Shown: one piece after another, positions 21,301 through 32,440 of the stretch
Layout: each line of letters opens with the position of its first letter
How positions within the stretch are numbered: the first letter of the stretch is position 1
Source of the DNA: Linum tenue
Taxonomy: Eukaryota > Streptophyta > Magnoliopsida > Malpighiales > Linaceae
Reading direction: 5' to 3'
Assembly (NCBI GenBank): GCA_946122785.1
Contig: CAMGYJ010000009.1
Location: 4,494,937 to 4,558,936 of the forward strand
Length of the DNA stretch: 64,000 nt
Notes under the pieces: generated by a model
Databases searched by the model: none
The model's input: only the letters and a program-made list of their open reading frames with translations
Told to the model about the DNA's origin: nothing
Translations under genes and position numbers: made by a program

Positions 21301-22333
21301 CAACAGAAGTCCATATGATTGTTGTGTATATCACAGCAAGGCAGAAGATGGTTCGATGATATATCTAGTTCTGTATGTGGATGATATGCTCATAGCTGCG
21401 AGGTCAAAGTCTGATATCCAGAAGTTAAAGGGGCTTCTCAGTGCTGAGTTTGAGATGAAGGATTTGGGAGCTGCTCAGAAGATCTTGGGTATGGAGATTT
21501 ACAGGGACAGGTCGAAGAAGAAGCTTTTCTTGTCACAGAAGAGCTACATCCAGAAGATACTGTCGAGGTTTGGCATGTCTTCAGCAAAGCCCTTAAATAC
21601 TCCTAGTGCTTCAAATGTTCATCTATCCTCAGCTTATGCACCGCAGTCAGAGGCTGAGAAGGAGTACATGTCGAGAGTCCCATATGCTAGTGCAGTAGGT
21701 AGCTTGATGTACGCTATGGTATGCACTAGACCTGATCTTGCACATGCTGTTAGTGTTGTTAGCAGGTTTATGATACAACCTGGGAAGGAGCATTGGCAGG
21801 CTGTGAAGAGGATCTTCCGGTACCTTAAGGGTACACCTGATGTGGGGATTAGCTTCGGAAGTGATGCAGAGTGCTTGGTGTCTGGGTATTCTGACTCGGA
21901 CTATGCTGGAGATGTTGACACGAGGAGATCGATGACTGGTTATGTATTCACTCTTGGGAGTTCTGTAGTGAGCTGGAAGGCAACCTTGCAGTCGGCGGTG
22001 ACATTGTCTACTACTGAGGCAGAGTATATGGCGTTGACAGAAGCTGCTAAGGAGGGAATATGGTTGAAGGGACTGGTTGGTGATCTTGGTCTACATCATG
22101 ATCAGGCAGTGGTGTATTGCGACAGTTTGAGTGCAATATGCTTGGCCAAGGATCAAGTCCACCATGAGAGGACTAAGCACATCGACGTGAGGTATCATTT
22201 CTTGAGGACAGAGAAGAGGATTAAGGTGAAGAAGGTTGGCACCGCGGATAATCCAGCTGATATGTTCACGAAGCCGGTTCCACATGGCAAGTTCCAACAC
22301 TGCTTGGACTTGCTGAATGTCTTGAGTGGGTGA
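18389..22333 (+). CDS. Ty1/copia gag-pol polyprotein, 1314 aa, intact
   Basis: One uninterrupted frame encodes everything a copia element needs. Gag resembles the Tork/Tnt1 group. A CCHC knuckle starts at Cys230 ([14 protein letters not shown]). The protease active site is DTAAS at about 286, with Ala where many elements have Gly. The GAG-pre-integrase motif [10 protein letters not shown] precedes an integrase core with an Asp at about 481 (HSDCWGP), IIDDYSRF, and the catalytic Glu at about 580 in [12 protein letters not shown]. Reverse transcriptase has YVDDMLIA at about 996, and RNase H includes DADYAG-like SDSDYAGD. The ATG at 18389 is the first good start after the primer site. The intact frame and matching LTRs suggest recent activity; I cannot tell whether it is expressed. 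The DTAAS variant occurs in other copia elements. Confidence 0.95.
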   Translation: MTSVNMKIEKFTGKNSFAIWQIKMQALLKQQGLWGPLSAKQKKAAVDDDEWNTLEEKAHSTIMLSLSDDVIIEVAAEKTAAGLWLKLESLYMTKSLTNKLHLKQRLFSLRMQEGTPLREHLEQLNSILLDLRNIDVQVDDEDAALILLVSLPSSYENFVDSFIAGKESVSLEDVRSALHTREIRHKASGSGTGGEASGLAVTGGKGKKKSGKGNSSKNSKGPGPQPGDACHNCKEVGHWKYNCPKRRGQQKKQGSVAVAEVDNSSEDDLALAVDEKAHRGDVWFLDTAASYHMSPNRDCFTTYEQIDGGNVVMANGAVCKVVGIGSIKVRTHDGSFCTVNDVRHVPRMTKNLISLSLLDSKGFSFKGKGGVVYVCKGSRKVLKGVKRGTLYALQGSVLSGSAAVASSQVQQEDMTTLWHMRLGHMSERGMQVLSKRDLLCGHKMQNLEFCEHCVFGKLHRSKFPKKGIHRTKGILDYLHSDCWGPSRVESIGGSRYFLSIIDDYSRFTWIFMMKQKSEAFTKFKQWKTLVENQTGKKIKKLRNDNGLEFCSSEFNEFCKDEGIARHRTVRDTPQQNGVAERMNQTLLERARCMLSNAGLERRFWAEAVNMACFLINRGPHTGIECKTPYEVWYGKPADYSSLKVFGCPVYYHVDEGKLNPRAKKGVFVGYGDGVKGFRVWSPSEHRVILSRNVIFDEKSMFNPMLKVTVAEGSRNVDKQVELQTLNESEFEHQGGEDQHDEDVSAEPETSESSARAQQSIASGRPKRATAGVPPQRYGFEDMVAYSFQVAEEVDAGEPQSYREAVSGGEADQWLAAMGDEMESHDRNQTWELVKRPQGRKIVTNKWIYKKKEGITSKEGMKFKARVVARGFSQREGVDYNEIFSPVVRHTSIRVLLAIVTHYDLELEQLDVKTAFLHGELEEEIYMTQPEGFEVPGKEDYVCKLKKSLYGLKQSPRQWYKRFDSYMLELGYNRSPYDCCVYHSKAEDGSMIYLVLYVDDMLIAARSKSDIQKLKGLLSAEFEMKDLGAAQKILGMEIYRDRSKKKLFLSQKSYIQKILSRFGMSSAKPLNTPSASNVHLSSAYAPQSEAEKEYMSRVPYASAVGSLMYAMVCTRPDLAHAVSVVSRFMIQPGKEHWQAVKRIFRYLKGTPDVGISFGSDAECLVSGYSDSDYAGDVDTRRSMTGYVFTLGSSVVSWKATLQSAVTLSTTEAEYMALTEAAKEGIWLKGLVGDLGLHHDQAVVYCDSLSAICLAKDQVHHERTKHIDVRYHFLRTEKRIKVKKVGTADNPADMFTKPVPHGKFQHCLDLLNVLSG

Positions 22334-22427
22334 CTCCGCCCTACGGGGCATTGATGGCGGGAGAGAGAGAAGGAGCAGAGTACATCAGAGATTTCAGAGG
22401 AAGAGGATTCAAGTCAAGGTGGAGATT

Positions 22428-22750
22428 TGTTGATATGACTTGAATCGGATTATCAGCCGCTACGACTGGTAGGTTCGGGTTCTGGGCCTGGTCTGTAACC
22501 GTTTCCTTTGCTAGATTGGATTAGGTTTAGACCCACATGGAGAAGTACTATAAATACTTCTCATACTCCTCTGTAATCTGTAATCTCCTCAATATAGTGA
22601 AACGGCTCTCTCTCGCCCGTGGACTAGCTAACACACATCGTGTTAGTGAACCACGTAAATCGTGTGTCTGTGTTTTTTCGATTCTCGCTCTCGTATTCTT
22701 GCTTTATCGATTCCGGCAATTTCCCGATCCGTAGCAGCGCGTTTATAACA
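22428..22750 (+). repeat. 3' LTR of the copia element
   Basis: 323 bp, preceded by the purine-rich AAGGTGGAGATT and followed by the target duplication ATTAG. Confidence 0.93.
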
Positions 22751-22859
22751 ATTAGGATTAATCACAGTAGGAACCACCAAAATTGTGGCGACTAAACAAA
22801 TTGGTCACCAAATCTTCTATGGTTTGTAGTATCAAACAATTCTATAGTGGGCTTTGTAA

Positions 22860-23560
22860 ACCATTGTGAAGTTTTCCCCCGAATTGTTCAAGAATGTGTT
22901 AAAGAATTTTCGAGAAATCATATGATATATGCAGATGATTTCCTCTTGTTTTCCAATGGAACCGAGTAGGCTATAAGAGGTGTATATAGTATTTTGGAAA
23001 GCTTTTACAAGCTGTTAGATGTCATAAACCAGTTGGTCCCAATAACTCGAGTTGTTGGGAGAAGGTTATACTGGATCTTATACAGGCCCATGTATGGTAC
23101 TTAACCACTTCCTTACACGCCCCCTCAAACGAATGCCGACTCATGGGCTTGAAGTTTGCACAGGCCCGCCATACCATGTGCTTGAAAGACAACGATTAAT
23201 ATTGGGGGTCGTGAGGACTTGAACACGTGACCTCAAGGACAAACCAGCTCTGATACCATGTCATAAACCAGTTGGTCCCAATAACTCGAGTTGTTGGGAA
23301 AAGGTTATACTTGATCTTATACAGGCCCATGTATGGTACTTAACCACTTCCTTACATTAGATCCTAGGTTTAACCCAGAAAAGAGCTAGTTGTTTCGTGT
23401 TGGGATTTCAGTGGAAATGTAAGAGGTTTTAGCAGGTCTTGTGGGTTTTCAGAAGGCTGCCTTCTTAGTGACCAAAGACTTGGAGACTAAATGTAGCAAA
23501 TTCCTATGGGGAATTGATGAAAATAATCGGGTCGTTTGGATTGATCAATATAGAAATGAG
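22860..23560 (+). pseudogene. LINE reverse-transcriptase remnant, split by a TRIM
   Basis: The plus-strand frame around 22919 encodes YADDFLLFSNGT, the (F/Y)ADD catalytic box of non-LTR reverse transcriptases. Stop codons (TAG near 22967 and two after 23390) show decay. The frame breaks at 23015 where a TRIM has inserted; it resumes at 23357 in the same frame once the TRIM and one target duplication are disregarded. Near 23500 the reading FLWGIDENNRVVWI resembles the downstream part of plant LINE polymerases. The outer limits are approximate. Confidence 0.75.
23020..23356 (-). mobile_element. TRIM (miniature LTR retrotransposon), 337 bp
   Basis: Two 98-bp direct repeats (23020-23117 and 23259-23356; about two differences) begin TG and end CA on either strand. 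On the minus strand the first repeat is followed by TGGTATCAGAGCTG, a tRNA-Met type primer site, and the second is preceded by a purine tract (TTTGAGGGGGCG). The flanks are a perfect 5-bp duplication TTAGA (23015-23019, 23357-23361). The internal 141 bp cannot encode protein. Movement depends on other elements. Confidence 0.9.
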
Positions 23561-23964
23561 TCAATTTGATTAATTGTCTCGTTTTATAAACGAGGCAATT
23601 AAAACGAGTCAATTCGAATTACCTGCCCCCACCCCAGGTAATCTTCATTTGCTCTCCTAAAAGAGTTAAATATCGACCTTCTTTTTTTTAAATAACTTAT
23701 AAGAATGACCGCCCCACGTACCCCGTACGGGTATTATCTGACCTAACCGTACTTAGTGCGAGGAGGACATATGGTTATTGAGATACCCACCACGCCCCAT
23801 CACTAAATCCAATTGTAATATAAATAGTCCAGTGAGCACATTGTACCATGTCTAACTAAAGTACACATGAAAAATAAAAACAATGGTATTAACAAGCAAC
23901 AACTAAAATCTCTGCTGTAACAAAAATATTAGCTTCTTCAAGCTGTGGGAGGTGTGAGAGATAG

Positions 23965-24705
23965 AGAGAGTTGATATAAGATTCATAATTAACATTCTTC
24001 TAATAATTTGAGTTATTGAAACCAGTTGGTTTGTGAGTTGATATCAAAGTTAGTTCGGTCAAGTCATAAGTGGTCGTGCGTTCAAATCTTCATGACCTCC
24101 AACACTTATATTTAATTCAAGCACATAATCTTCATGACTCCAACGCTAACATTTTATTTAAGTACAATGTATGGTGGGCCTATACAAATTTTAAACTCAT
24201 GATTTGGCTTTTGGTTTGAGTAGTGTGTATTAATAAGGGTAAATGACACATTTGGTCACTGAGATTATTAAATTGTGTCATGTTTGGTCACTAAAAAAAT
24301 TAATATCAATTTTGGTCACTCGAATTACCGAAACTGGTCAAATTTAGTCACTCTCCCGTCAGTTTCCGTCCAACTCCATTAATGTAGTTGGACGGAAACT
24401 TTTGGGAGAGTGACTAAATGTGACATGTTTCAGTAATCCGAGTGACTAAATGTGACATTTTTCAATAATTCGAGTGACCGGAGTTGGACAGAGGCTACAG
24501 AAGAGTGACCAAATGTGACCTGTTTCAGTAATTCGAGTGACCAAAATTGATATTAAATTTTTCTAGTGACTAAATATGACACGATTTAGTAATCTCAGTG
24601 ACCAAATGTGTCATTTACCCGTATTAAAAAATAATATAAATTTTCTTTTAATAACTCGAGTTATTAAGATCGGTTGATTTTTTATATGTGTACAATTTAG
24701 AGGTT
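23965..24705 (+). mobile_element. Older, diverged TRIM of the same family, split by a MITE
   Basis: On the plus strand this region follows the order of the TRIM at 23020 read on minus: an LTR part with GAGTTATTG and CCAGTTGGTTT, a degenerate primer site (TTGATATCAAAGT near 24036), GTGGTCGTGCGTTCAAATCT, GGTGGGCCTATACAAA, and GGTTTGAG before the second LTR. The second LTR is interrupted by the MITE at 24237-24620 and resumes with TAACTCGAGTTATTAAGATC. It is much more diverged than the other copy, hence older. Both ends are approximate. Confidence 0.65.
24237..24620. mobile_element. Foldback MITE with long inverted repeats, Mutator-like
   Basis: The ends are inverted copies for roughly 100 bp, starting GGGTAAATGACACATTTGGT on both sides. 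Inside are further inverted and repeated GTGACTAAATGTGACA blocks, so the strand can fold over most of its length. The flanks GTATTAATAA (24227-24236) and GTATTAAAAA (24621-24630) match at 9 of 10 bases, fitting a Mutator-type 9-10-bp duplication. Non-coding. Confidence 0.8.
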
Positions 24706-26046
24706 GGCAGCTACTAGCTATACGGTCTCAATTTATACAATGCATATAAAATAAAAAATCACTCTAGAGTTGATCTCCTTCATAAGTACTGGTAGCTAAT
24801 TAGGACCGTGTTATATTATTTTTATAATTAGTTTTGAAGAATTAACATACTGTTTTAGATTATATTTGGATACAAATTTCAACAAATATGAACTAATAAA
24901 TTATTATGTTAGTGGTTTTGGACTTCAATAACAAAGTCTGTAAAAAACAAAATCTAGTGACTGATTTGATTGTCAATATAAAATTCAATGATTATTTCAT
25001 GACCCACTACAATTATGGTGGTATTCCTAAATCTGGATTGGAGGATTTTTTGTATAGTTTTCTCATTCTTTATCTATTCATGCGTTTTGATCATTTCTTT
25101 CATTTTCAATGGACGTGGCCAAATTTTGTTTTGGACCTAGCACTCAATCTCACTCGACTATCAACTAGAAAGTGTGAGAGTTGTTAAATACTATTTTTTC
25201 CCCCAATATATAATGTATCCCACATCATTTTATGTAATAAATTAAAAAATTCTTAAAATTCTTACGTTATTTTGTCCATTCACATTGAAAATTTGGAGTT
25301 ATTCTACCCAAAAAAAAATTTGGAGTTACAAATTTCAAATGTCACTAGTATTGAAACGAATCAACTAGCTAAGCTAGCTTTCAACTTGTTCTTTCAGCAA
25401 TTTGACTTCAAAAGACGAATTAGTTTTCAACTTGGTAACACTATTAGGTATAAGACTAGTTTTCTGATCTATTAACAATTGATTCAACACTAAAATATAA
25501 CGAACTTATATAAATTTCAATACGATCCTGAGTGGATTTTCATTTAAGAAGAATTATGAAGTATTAGATCTTGATCAAACTTCTCTTATTAGTAACTAGT
25601 TAGGTCAACAAGTAATTACCTAACTAGTTAGTTAAGTGGCAAAGGGTGTGGCTCATCCTCATCCAATCTCTTGTCACCTTCTGTGTTGCCTGATGTTTCT
25701 CTTATCTTTGGTTGGTCTAATTTAATGATTATAAAAGTGATCCATTATTGGGTGACTGTCTGACTGATAGCTTTTTATTCCTTTTCTATGGATTATATTC
25801 CATTTCCATATGACACATCTCCTTTTAATTAATCAAAAATAAATTGGATAAATATCCTTCCATGAAACTCATTTCTTTAATGGGTTCCTAGTTGGAAATC
25901 CAACAGATCGATGACACTTCCTTACATTTGCTATGGAGCAAGTGGATGGATGGAATGGAAGTCATGGTGAAAACTACTGTTCTATGACATAACATTGAAT
26001 AATTTAAAAAAGGATAATGGCATTTTTAGTCTCTATTTTTATGTTT

Positions 26047-26229
26047 CATGGTCCATGAAACCGTATTATATCGGCGGTTCAACCACGAAATATCAGTATC
26101 GAAAGCTAAATTGGTAGGCGGAATTTAACGGTCTAACGGTTAAACTAGGGTTAAACCACGATTTTATCATAAAATATCATAACACTGACTTTTTCGGTAC
26201 GATATCCGGTATGGTTTCATGGACCATGG
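26047..26229. mobile_element. Small inverted-repeat element, possible MITE
   Basis: The left end CATGGTCCATGAAACCGTAT reappears inverted at the right end (reverse complement CATGGTCCATGAAACCATAC). The terminus is itself palindromic (GTTTCATGG/TCCATGAAAC). No target duplication was fixed. Confidence 0.5.
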
Positions 26230-26863
26230 TTGTTTTACAAAACGAATAGATAATTTTACTGTATTACCCGTATAGTCTCAACATTTAAAATATAATTTTA
26301 TTTGTTACAACTAATTCAAATAATAGTTGTTAAATTGTATAAATATAACAAAAGATGTGAGATTCATATTGAGTTGAGGGGTGAGAAATTTTCTTTTATC
26401 AATGGGCTTAAGCCTGATTAATCCCAAAGACAGAAAGAGTATAAAAAAATAAGATTAAAGAACGAGAGAAAAACCAAATAAATTAAATAATAGTATACGG
26501 TTTAGGAGCTGCTCGTCACTCTGCAACTCTGGGTCGTGTGCATGAGCAACTTGCGAAAAATGCTACCTAAAGCTTATCATTTCAATTCATTTACAAATTC
26601 CCCCTTAAAAAAAAAAAATTCATTTACAATGGTTGGCCTTGAAATTTGGAATTCTCTGTAAAAAAAAGGTCGTGTAATTACTAATTTGAGGTTGGATTCT
26701 GACGTTTGTAATGGTTAATGGTTGGACGCTCTATTTTGCACTAAAAAGTATTCAATAATTTTCAGCAAAACAGTCTACCAAGTCTTTACACAAAAGACGT
26801 TAGTGCAAATATATGTAAATCTTCTTTGTCTCGCAAATTTTATCCCAATGGTTCAACGTAGAT

Positions 26864-27081
26864 CACCTTACTTTATATTATTTTTTTGAAACAATTCTCT
26901 CTGCGGTTAAATTTTTTTGAGTGAGTAACTTGTCATATTATTTTTATTTGTACCTCTACTCCGCCTTATGTATCACCTTACTCTATATTTTGTTTTAAAC
27001 AATTCTCTCTTCGATTGAACTTTTTTGAGCGAGTAACTTGTCATATTATTTCTATTTGTACCTCTATTCCGCATTATGTAC
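26864..27081. repeat. Two-copy tandem duplication, unit about 109 bp
   Basis: Unit 1 (26864-26973) and unit 2 (26974-27081) both read CACCTTACTYTATATT, then AACAATTCTCTCT, GAGTAACTTGTCATATTATT and TTTGTACCTCTA, with scattered substitutions. Confidence 0.8.
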
Positions 27082-27604
27082 TCTGATTTCGAAGTTAATC
27101 CATTTTTTATGGACAATCCACTATTGAGATAAATATAAGCATTCACATATTCATAAAAGAAAATTCATGGTCGAATTCAAGGCATGAAGAGAAGAGTCGA
27201 TACCTAATGTGCACGCCAACATTTAGGCAAGTACCATGCTTTTTTCTTTTCCTCACAAAAGCAAGTACCATGCATACAACATTACAACATACAATTAATG
27301 GAGGATGCATAAAAAAATGTGGAGAGAAGGGCCAAACCGTGACACACTATTCTTTTTCTCCTTTGCAGAAGAATTGATGAAAAGACTTTGTATAAGACAG
27401 AAGTCAAGTCTACGCTCTTTTATTGGGTTCTCAATTGACTTTTGGTCGACGAGCTGCCGTGAAATTTACATTGTATTAAGATTTTATCGACATAAACTTT
27501 TCTGACAAACTGTTGAGGTCCTATTTCAAACCTGAGATGTCATTGTTTAACACAAATATGACTTTCGACACACAAGCAAGACTTTTTCAATAATTGAATG
27601 TGAC

Positions 27605-27641
<37 letters not shown>

Positions 27642-27644
27642 TAT
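27605..27644. repeat. (AT)n microsatellite with one interruption
   Basis: About 40 bp of alternating AT with a single GT. Confidence 0.95.
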
Positions 27645-30600
27645 GTACAAGAGAACATTGACCAATAACTCAGATTAATATATATTAATATAATTAAAAT
27701 CATCGTCGTATTCATAATCAAGTTACTATACACAACAACTTATAATACTGAATCGAGTTAAATAACATGCTCAAATAAAAAGACCCCCTAATATTCGAAA
27801 ACCCTATATGCCTTAGAATCTCCTAACACACCCTCTTGTCCGCCCCTCCTAACTAGGATTGGTGTTGCCTTGGTGTCCATAGCAATGATTTGTTTTCTTT
27901 TACCAGAAAGCATTTTGGTTTTGCCAAAATATTGGCACAAAATATGTAAATTACTGCCACATAAGCATATGGCTAGCTCTCATCCTGGTAGACGAGTTCT
28001 AATTCTAAATGGTGTACTTTTTTTTTTTGCTTACGCATTAAATTGTCATTATTATCAATAACATGTAAGTTAAGTTATTAACAATGAATGCAATATTTGG
28101 GTTTGTTTCTATGCATTTTTTCCGTATAGATTATCTTTTTATAATAATAAAATCCAGCATTGAAAAGAGAAAAATAAAGAAATTGGGTCAAACCCTGTAA
28201 AAAAATACTCTTCTTATTTGATCAAAATTTTGAGATTTTTAGCATTTCTCTTATATACTATGGATTCATGGATAGATAAAAGGAAGGAAATGGTAAGAGA
28301 TATGGATTTCATCATTGCATGAGAATAGGAAACGGAAGTTATAGGATGCAACAATTAGATGGGAAATAATTTAGCAAGTGTAAGTTGTAACATAATTTTG
28401 CCTTTAATTGCTGCAGACACCAAGTTGATACTATAATTGAAATTGGAGAAATACAAATAGATACCGAAGAAAATTAAGATAGGATAGGTCAAGAATGAAG
28501 CATTGTGGGACGGAGCAAGTCGAAAGTAGTAACCCTGCTCCGCCCATGCTACTGCGAGTTGGGTAATACCTATCACAATACATATAATGTTCGATAATAT
28601 ATGGAGGGACAGGTTCAAATTGTCATCCCTAGTTAAATAAGAAGAAAAACAAGCAAACATCAACTTCACTTTGATTCCATCAACAACATTTAATTTTCCA
28701 TGTAATTGGTGGGGTTTATAAGTTGAGTAATTGTTGTTGAGTTTCTTATTCTTGTCTGCTACTTTAATCAAGTTTGAAGTAGAACGATGTTATTGTATAC
28801 TTGTGTTGGATTGACATCTGTGTTAATTTATTTATCATTCGATAAAAACAACTTAAAAAAGAACACACACACATGTAGAAAAAATGTACCAAAATGCACA
28901 ATAGAAAAATGAGGAAGTCTTATGCTGGTTAGGTTATCGATCAGTTATTTAGTCTAATCTTGCCGAATCACTTGCTCAACAGTTATCTGGTTATCCGACA
29001 ACCGACTATACAGTTATTGTTAATTGATTAATATAAACTCTAGATTAATAATAAGTACAAATGGCTTAATGATTAATCGACAACTGACTAAATGGGTTAC
29101 AGTTATAACCGAACCGACTAACAATCCTAAGAAGGCCAATACTATGGTGCCGCAGTAAAATGTGCGGCACTGGTGACGCTGATTTTTATTGGGCCACGTG
29201 GAGCTGATGTGGCATTCCTATAGTTCTAGAACCCGGGCCAAATCTAACTTCCCATTAGAACTTGGTTGAACCGGTACTTGACCAAACGGACAGAATCCTT
29301 TCTGTTGCTTTTTTTTTCACTTCGTTATCATCCCAAATTATTTTGTTCAGTTTTATTCGTTATTTTTTTCTCTCCAGAAACCTAGGAAAAGAATCACGAA
29401 GGAAAAGTGAAACAGTTCGACATCGATCTCCTTCTCGGCTTCTCCGGCAGACTCTATAGAAGGATCTTTGTCATCGATTCAGTCTCAGGATCTTTGCAAC
29501 AGCGCCAAGGAGATTATTCTCTGTTTCCTCCATTCTTTCTTTAAAACAAAGGCAAAAAATCCCGACCGTCCCTCTGTATCCGTCGAACAGCGTCGTCGCC
29601 GTAGTACCAGTCGAGTCCTCCTCAACGAACATCGTCATCGCCATAGAACCAGTCGAGCCCTCCTCAACAAAGAGGAGGGTCGACCACCCTCTACGTCGTC
29701 CCTCTCCATCTGTTTCGTCTTTTATTGAATCGTCGAAACCAAGCTCCTGGAGATGCGGCGGAGTAGCTTTTCCCAACTAATCAAAAAGCTTCCATGTAAT
29801 GATTCTTCATATGATATTCTTGTATTCTTTGACAGGTGGAGGTGGTAAGGTTTTTGTTTATCTTTGAAGTTTTGTTTGAAATAGAGAGGGGAGACGATAA
29901 AGTTAACACACCTGCAACCTGAATGGAAATGTATGCCTCTCTACATATTATATTAGGATTACATTATTGTTTTATAGTGAAGTAATGAGTTAATTTTGTT
30001 TGCAGGATCAGAAGAACCCTCTTTAGCTCATGGAGATGATCCTCAGAATGACATACTTACTCATGATGCAGCAGTGTCCGGAGGCTTCCCAGTTCCCACT
30101 CAGAGTTTTTTGGCAGCAAGTCGTCGTTTCCAAGTCGTTATGCATTGTGTACAAGTAGCGAAGAAGATGCAAATCATATTCTACTCACCATTCTCTGCTT
30201 GTGATACCAATTCTTCAAGTGAGTCAATCTTGATGAGAAACAAGGTCACTTCCCCTGCAACTGATGTAATGGTCGAATTAGTAAGGATTGGAATGTAGAA
30301 CAATTAAGTGAACTTCAGGTTGTTCTTTTTGAGGGGTTTGTAGCTGCAGGGAAGTAGATAGGAAATGGAAAAAAGCAATCCCTTGCTTCTTGTTAGTAAT
30401 AGTAATAGCAACAGTAACGTTGTTGAATGTTTTTTATTGTTCTTGGTAGTCTCCCTTCTGATTATACATAGGCAGTGATAAATGATAATTGTGCTGGGGG
30501 TATTGTAGAATAGTTCAGCCTCCATGTTGAACATTGTAGTCCTTGGTTTGTTTATTATTTTATAAAAAAGTTATACATTTTTGTTCTGTCATCTTCCCTT

Positions 30601-30781
30601 AATCAATTATATGCATAGAGGCTTTTGCTTTCAATCTTTTGGCATATTGATTTTGATTCCACGAGCCAGCTAAAATAGCAAGATTGTATTTTGTTCGAAC
30701 ATAGAAGGCATATTAGACCATCTTCCCTATGATCGTGTAGAGCTCATACTCAGTACAATTAAAAGATCTGAAGGAAGGAAC

Positions 30782-31132
30782 TTGTTCTACCGGAATCCAC
30801 CAAAGCTCCACCAGAAACTCAGTTTTGAGTCATGCTACCTAAGGAAGGAAACAGTTCGTGGAATGGAAGACGAAGACAATGACATTGGTCATATTTCAAT
30901 CTTTTCATTTCCGGGAAACAAATACATCATCGACGATACAAAAACAATTCCATTCTACTGCCGTCTTCCTTCAACTGCTCATAACTATACCATCCCATTA
31001 CGAGCTGCTAATGCTCAAGAAATAATTTATTTCTCGCTCTTGACATCTCCACCATGCGCTGAGATACTGTTGTCCCACCCCCTGGAGCAACGGAAAAATG
31101 GTCAATGGAAAATTGCTTCAGCTTATGCTTAA
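30782..31132 (+). CDS. Unrecognised open frame inside the inverted-repeat segment
   Basis: An open plus-strand stretch of about 116 codons ends at TAA 31130-31132; the nominal first codon is TTG and it may be an exon rather than a complete gene. The middle is acidic (GMEDEDNDIGHISIFSFPG), and the remainder is of ordinary protein composition, with no membrane segment or known motif that I can name. It could be a captured exon or chance. Confidence 0.2.
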   Translation: MFYRNPPKLHQKLSFESCYLRKETVRGMEDEDNDIGHISIFSFPGNKYIIDDTKTIPFYCRLPSTAHNYTIPLRAANAQEIIYFSLLTSPPCAEILLSHPLEQRKNGQWKIASAYA

Positions 31133-32227
31133 GCCTGCAAACTGGAACTGCAACTGCAATGAACCAAATATAATTCCATCAGGATGCTACATGCCACGGT
31201 TCTCTGATGGTGTATGATCAGTAGCAATACATTCCTACATAACAATCGCGCAATTAATCACAAGTTGGTATGGGAAGCATCATACTCATTGGCTAAGGGT
31301 TAAACTGCTAACCTGTATCCCCATCGAACATGCTGCAAAGGTCCCAAACCTTTAAATTTTTGTACAACAATCATTCCAGGGTACCTAGTTCACATGTCAT
31401 GACACCAACCATGCTTTTGCCAACTGAAAAAAAAGCACTTAGCTGCAGAAAGCCCTAAATGCACTAATTAAGCAATCAATATATGAAGCCAAGACAATAA
31501 TCTCAAACATCACAGCAAGAAAAGCTCCATCAGGGAGTAACAAAATGACAAGTTATTGATATAGTGTACTAATAACATAATGACAAAGTAATCACATCAT
31601 TACCAGGGTCTGGTTCTTCCATTTCAGAGGCCATAGAAGCATCTGCTAAACGTTGATGACTGGTGACTAATCATTTCATAACCGAGAACTTGTTCCCCCA
31701 GTTGGATTCCCAGACCTCCTCTATGAATGCTACTGATATTGAATATCGATGCATGGCGCAAAAGATACGCCATTATATGCATACGATAGAGGAAGCAGCG
31801 AAAGATTTGCTAAAGGTACCCCATCAGTCTTCTCCATGTCCATCTTCCAACTCTATATACCATTTCACCGCAGGGAAATTCTTTCTCTGTAAATGAATAA
31901 GCCGGTATGTTCACAATAATGGTATCAGGACTAAATTTTTTGGAGATTCTTGATATGGGATGCAATTAAGAGATTTATGTCATTAACATCAACATATTAT
32001 CATCTCTAGTTGTCCTCCCGTCTCTCAGAGTCGTGGACCTCTCATTCAACAAACTCCTAGGATCAACTTGACTAGTAGGTTTATGCGGAATAACTTGTCT
32101 CCTTCAGTTCAAGGGTTTAATTGACTTCAGCAAAACACAGTATTAGCAGGGGAATGAAAGGCCTCGTGTAATTCTGTCATAATTAGATATGTTATCAATA
32201 GCTATTTGACAAAATATGATGAATTGG

Positions 32228-32440
32228 TGGTGGCCTTCCCACTCGGCTGACATAGATAGGCTCTACTAATGCTTTATGTATCAACCAAAAAAGAAAGACC
32301 AAAGAAGCAGAACAGGGACAGAGCAAGCATCCTTCCCACTCGGTTGGCTTAGCTAGGCTCTGCTACTGTTTATGCACTAACCAAAATAGAAAGAACAAAG
32401 AAGTAGAAGTGCATAACAGGGACAGAGCAACCAGTTCCCT
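32228..32440. repeat. Imperfect tandem duplication, unit about 105 bp
   Basis: Both units read CCTTCCCACTCGG, then TAGGCTCT, CCAAAAWAGAAAGA, CAAAGAAG and AACAGGGACAGAGCAA. The second unit has a small insertion (AAGTGCAT). Confidence 0.75.

Larger units (their letters stand above)
17733..22750 (+). mobile_element. Composite Ty1/copia element (partial copy fused to a complete copy)
   Basis: From left to right: 44 bp of LTR start (17733-17776), 8 bp of filler, 228 bp of the 3' end of a pol gene (17785-18012), a full 323-bp LTR (18013-18335), a complete internal region, and a second full LTR (22428-22750). The outer ends, not the inner full element, carry the 5-bp target duplication ATTAG (17728-17732 and 22751-22755). 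This implies one insertion that became LTR-internal-LTR-internal-LTR by recombination, after which most of the left copy was deleted. The left fragment differs from the intact copy at about one base in 228. Confidence 0.9.
24706..29128. other. Long AT-rich intergenic stretch
   Basis: No supported gene. It contains a small MITE (26047-26229), a tandem duplication (26864-27081) and an AT microsatellite (27605-27644), listed separately. The segment at about 28930-29125 (GTTATAACCGAACCGACTAA at its right end) resembles 55320-55450 and may be a transposon end. Confidence 0.5.

Noticed and set aside
24906..25475. Two plus-strand open frames of 93 and 67 codons
   Set aside because: Low-complexity AT-rich composition and no homology that I recognise.
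28355..28771. 138-codon minus-strand frame with hydrophobic stretches
   Set aside because: AT-rich composition, no recognisable family or domain, no promoter or splice context; chance cannot be excluded.
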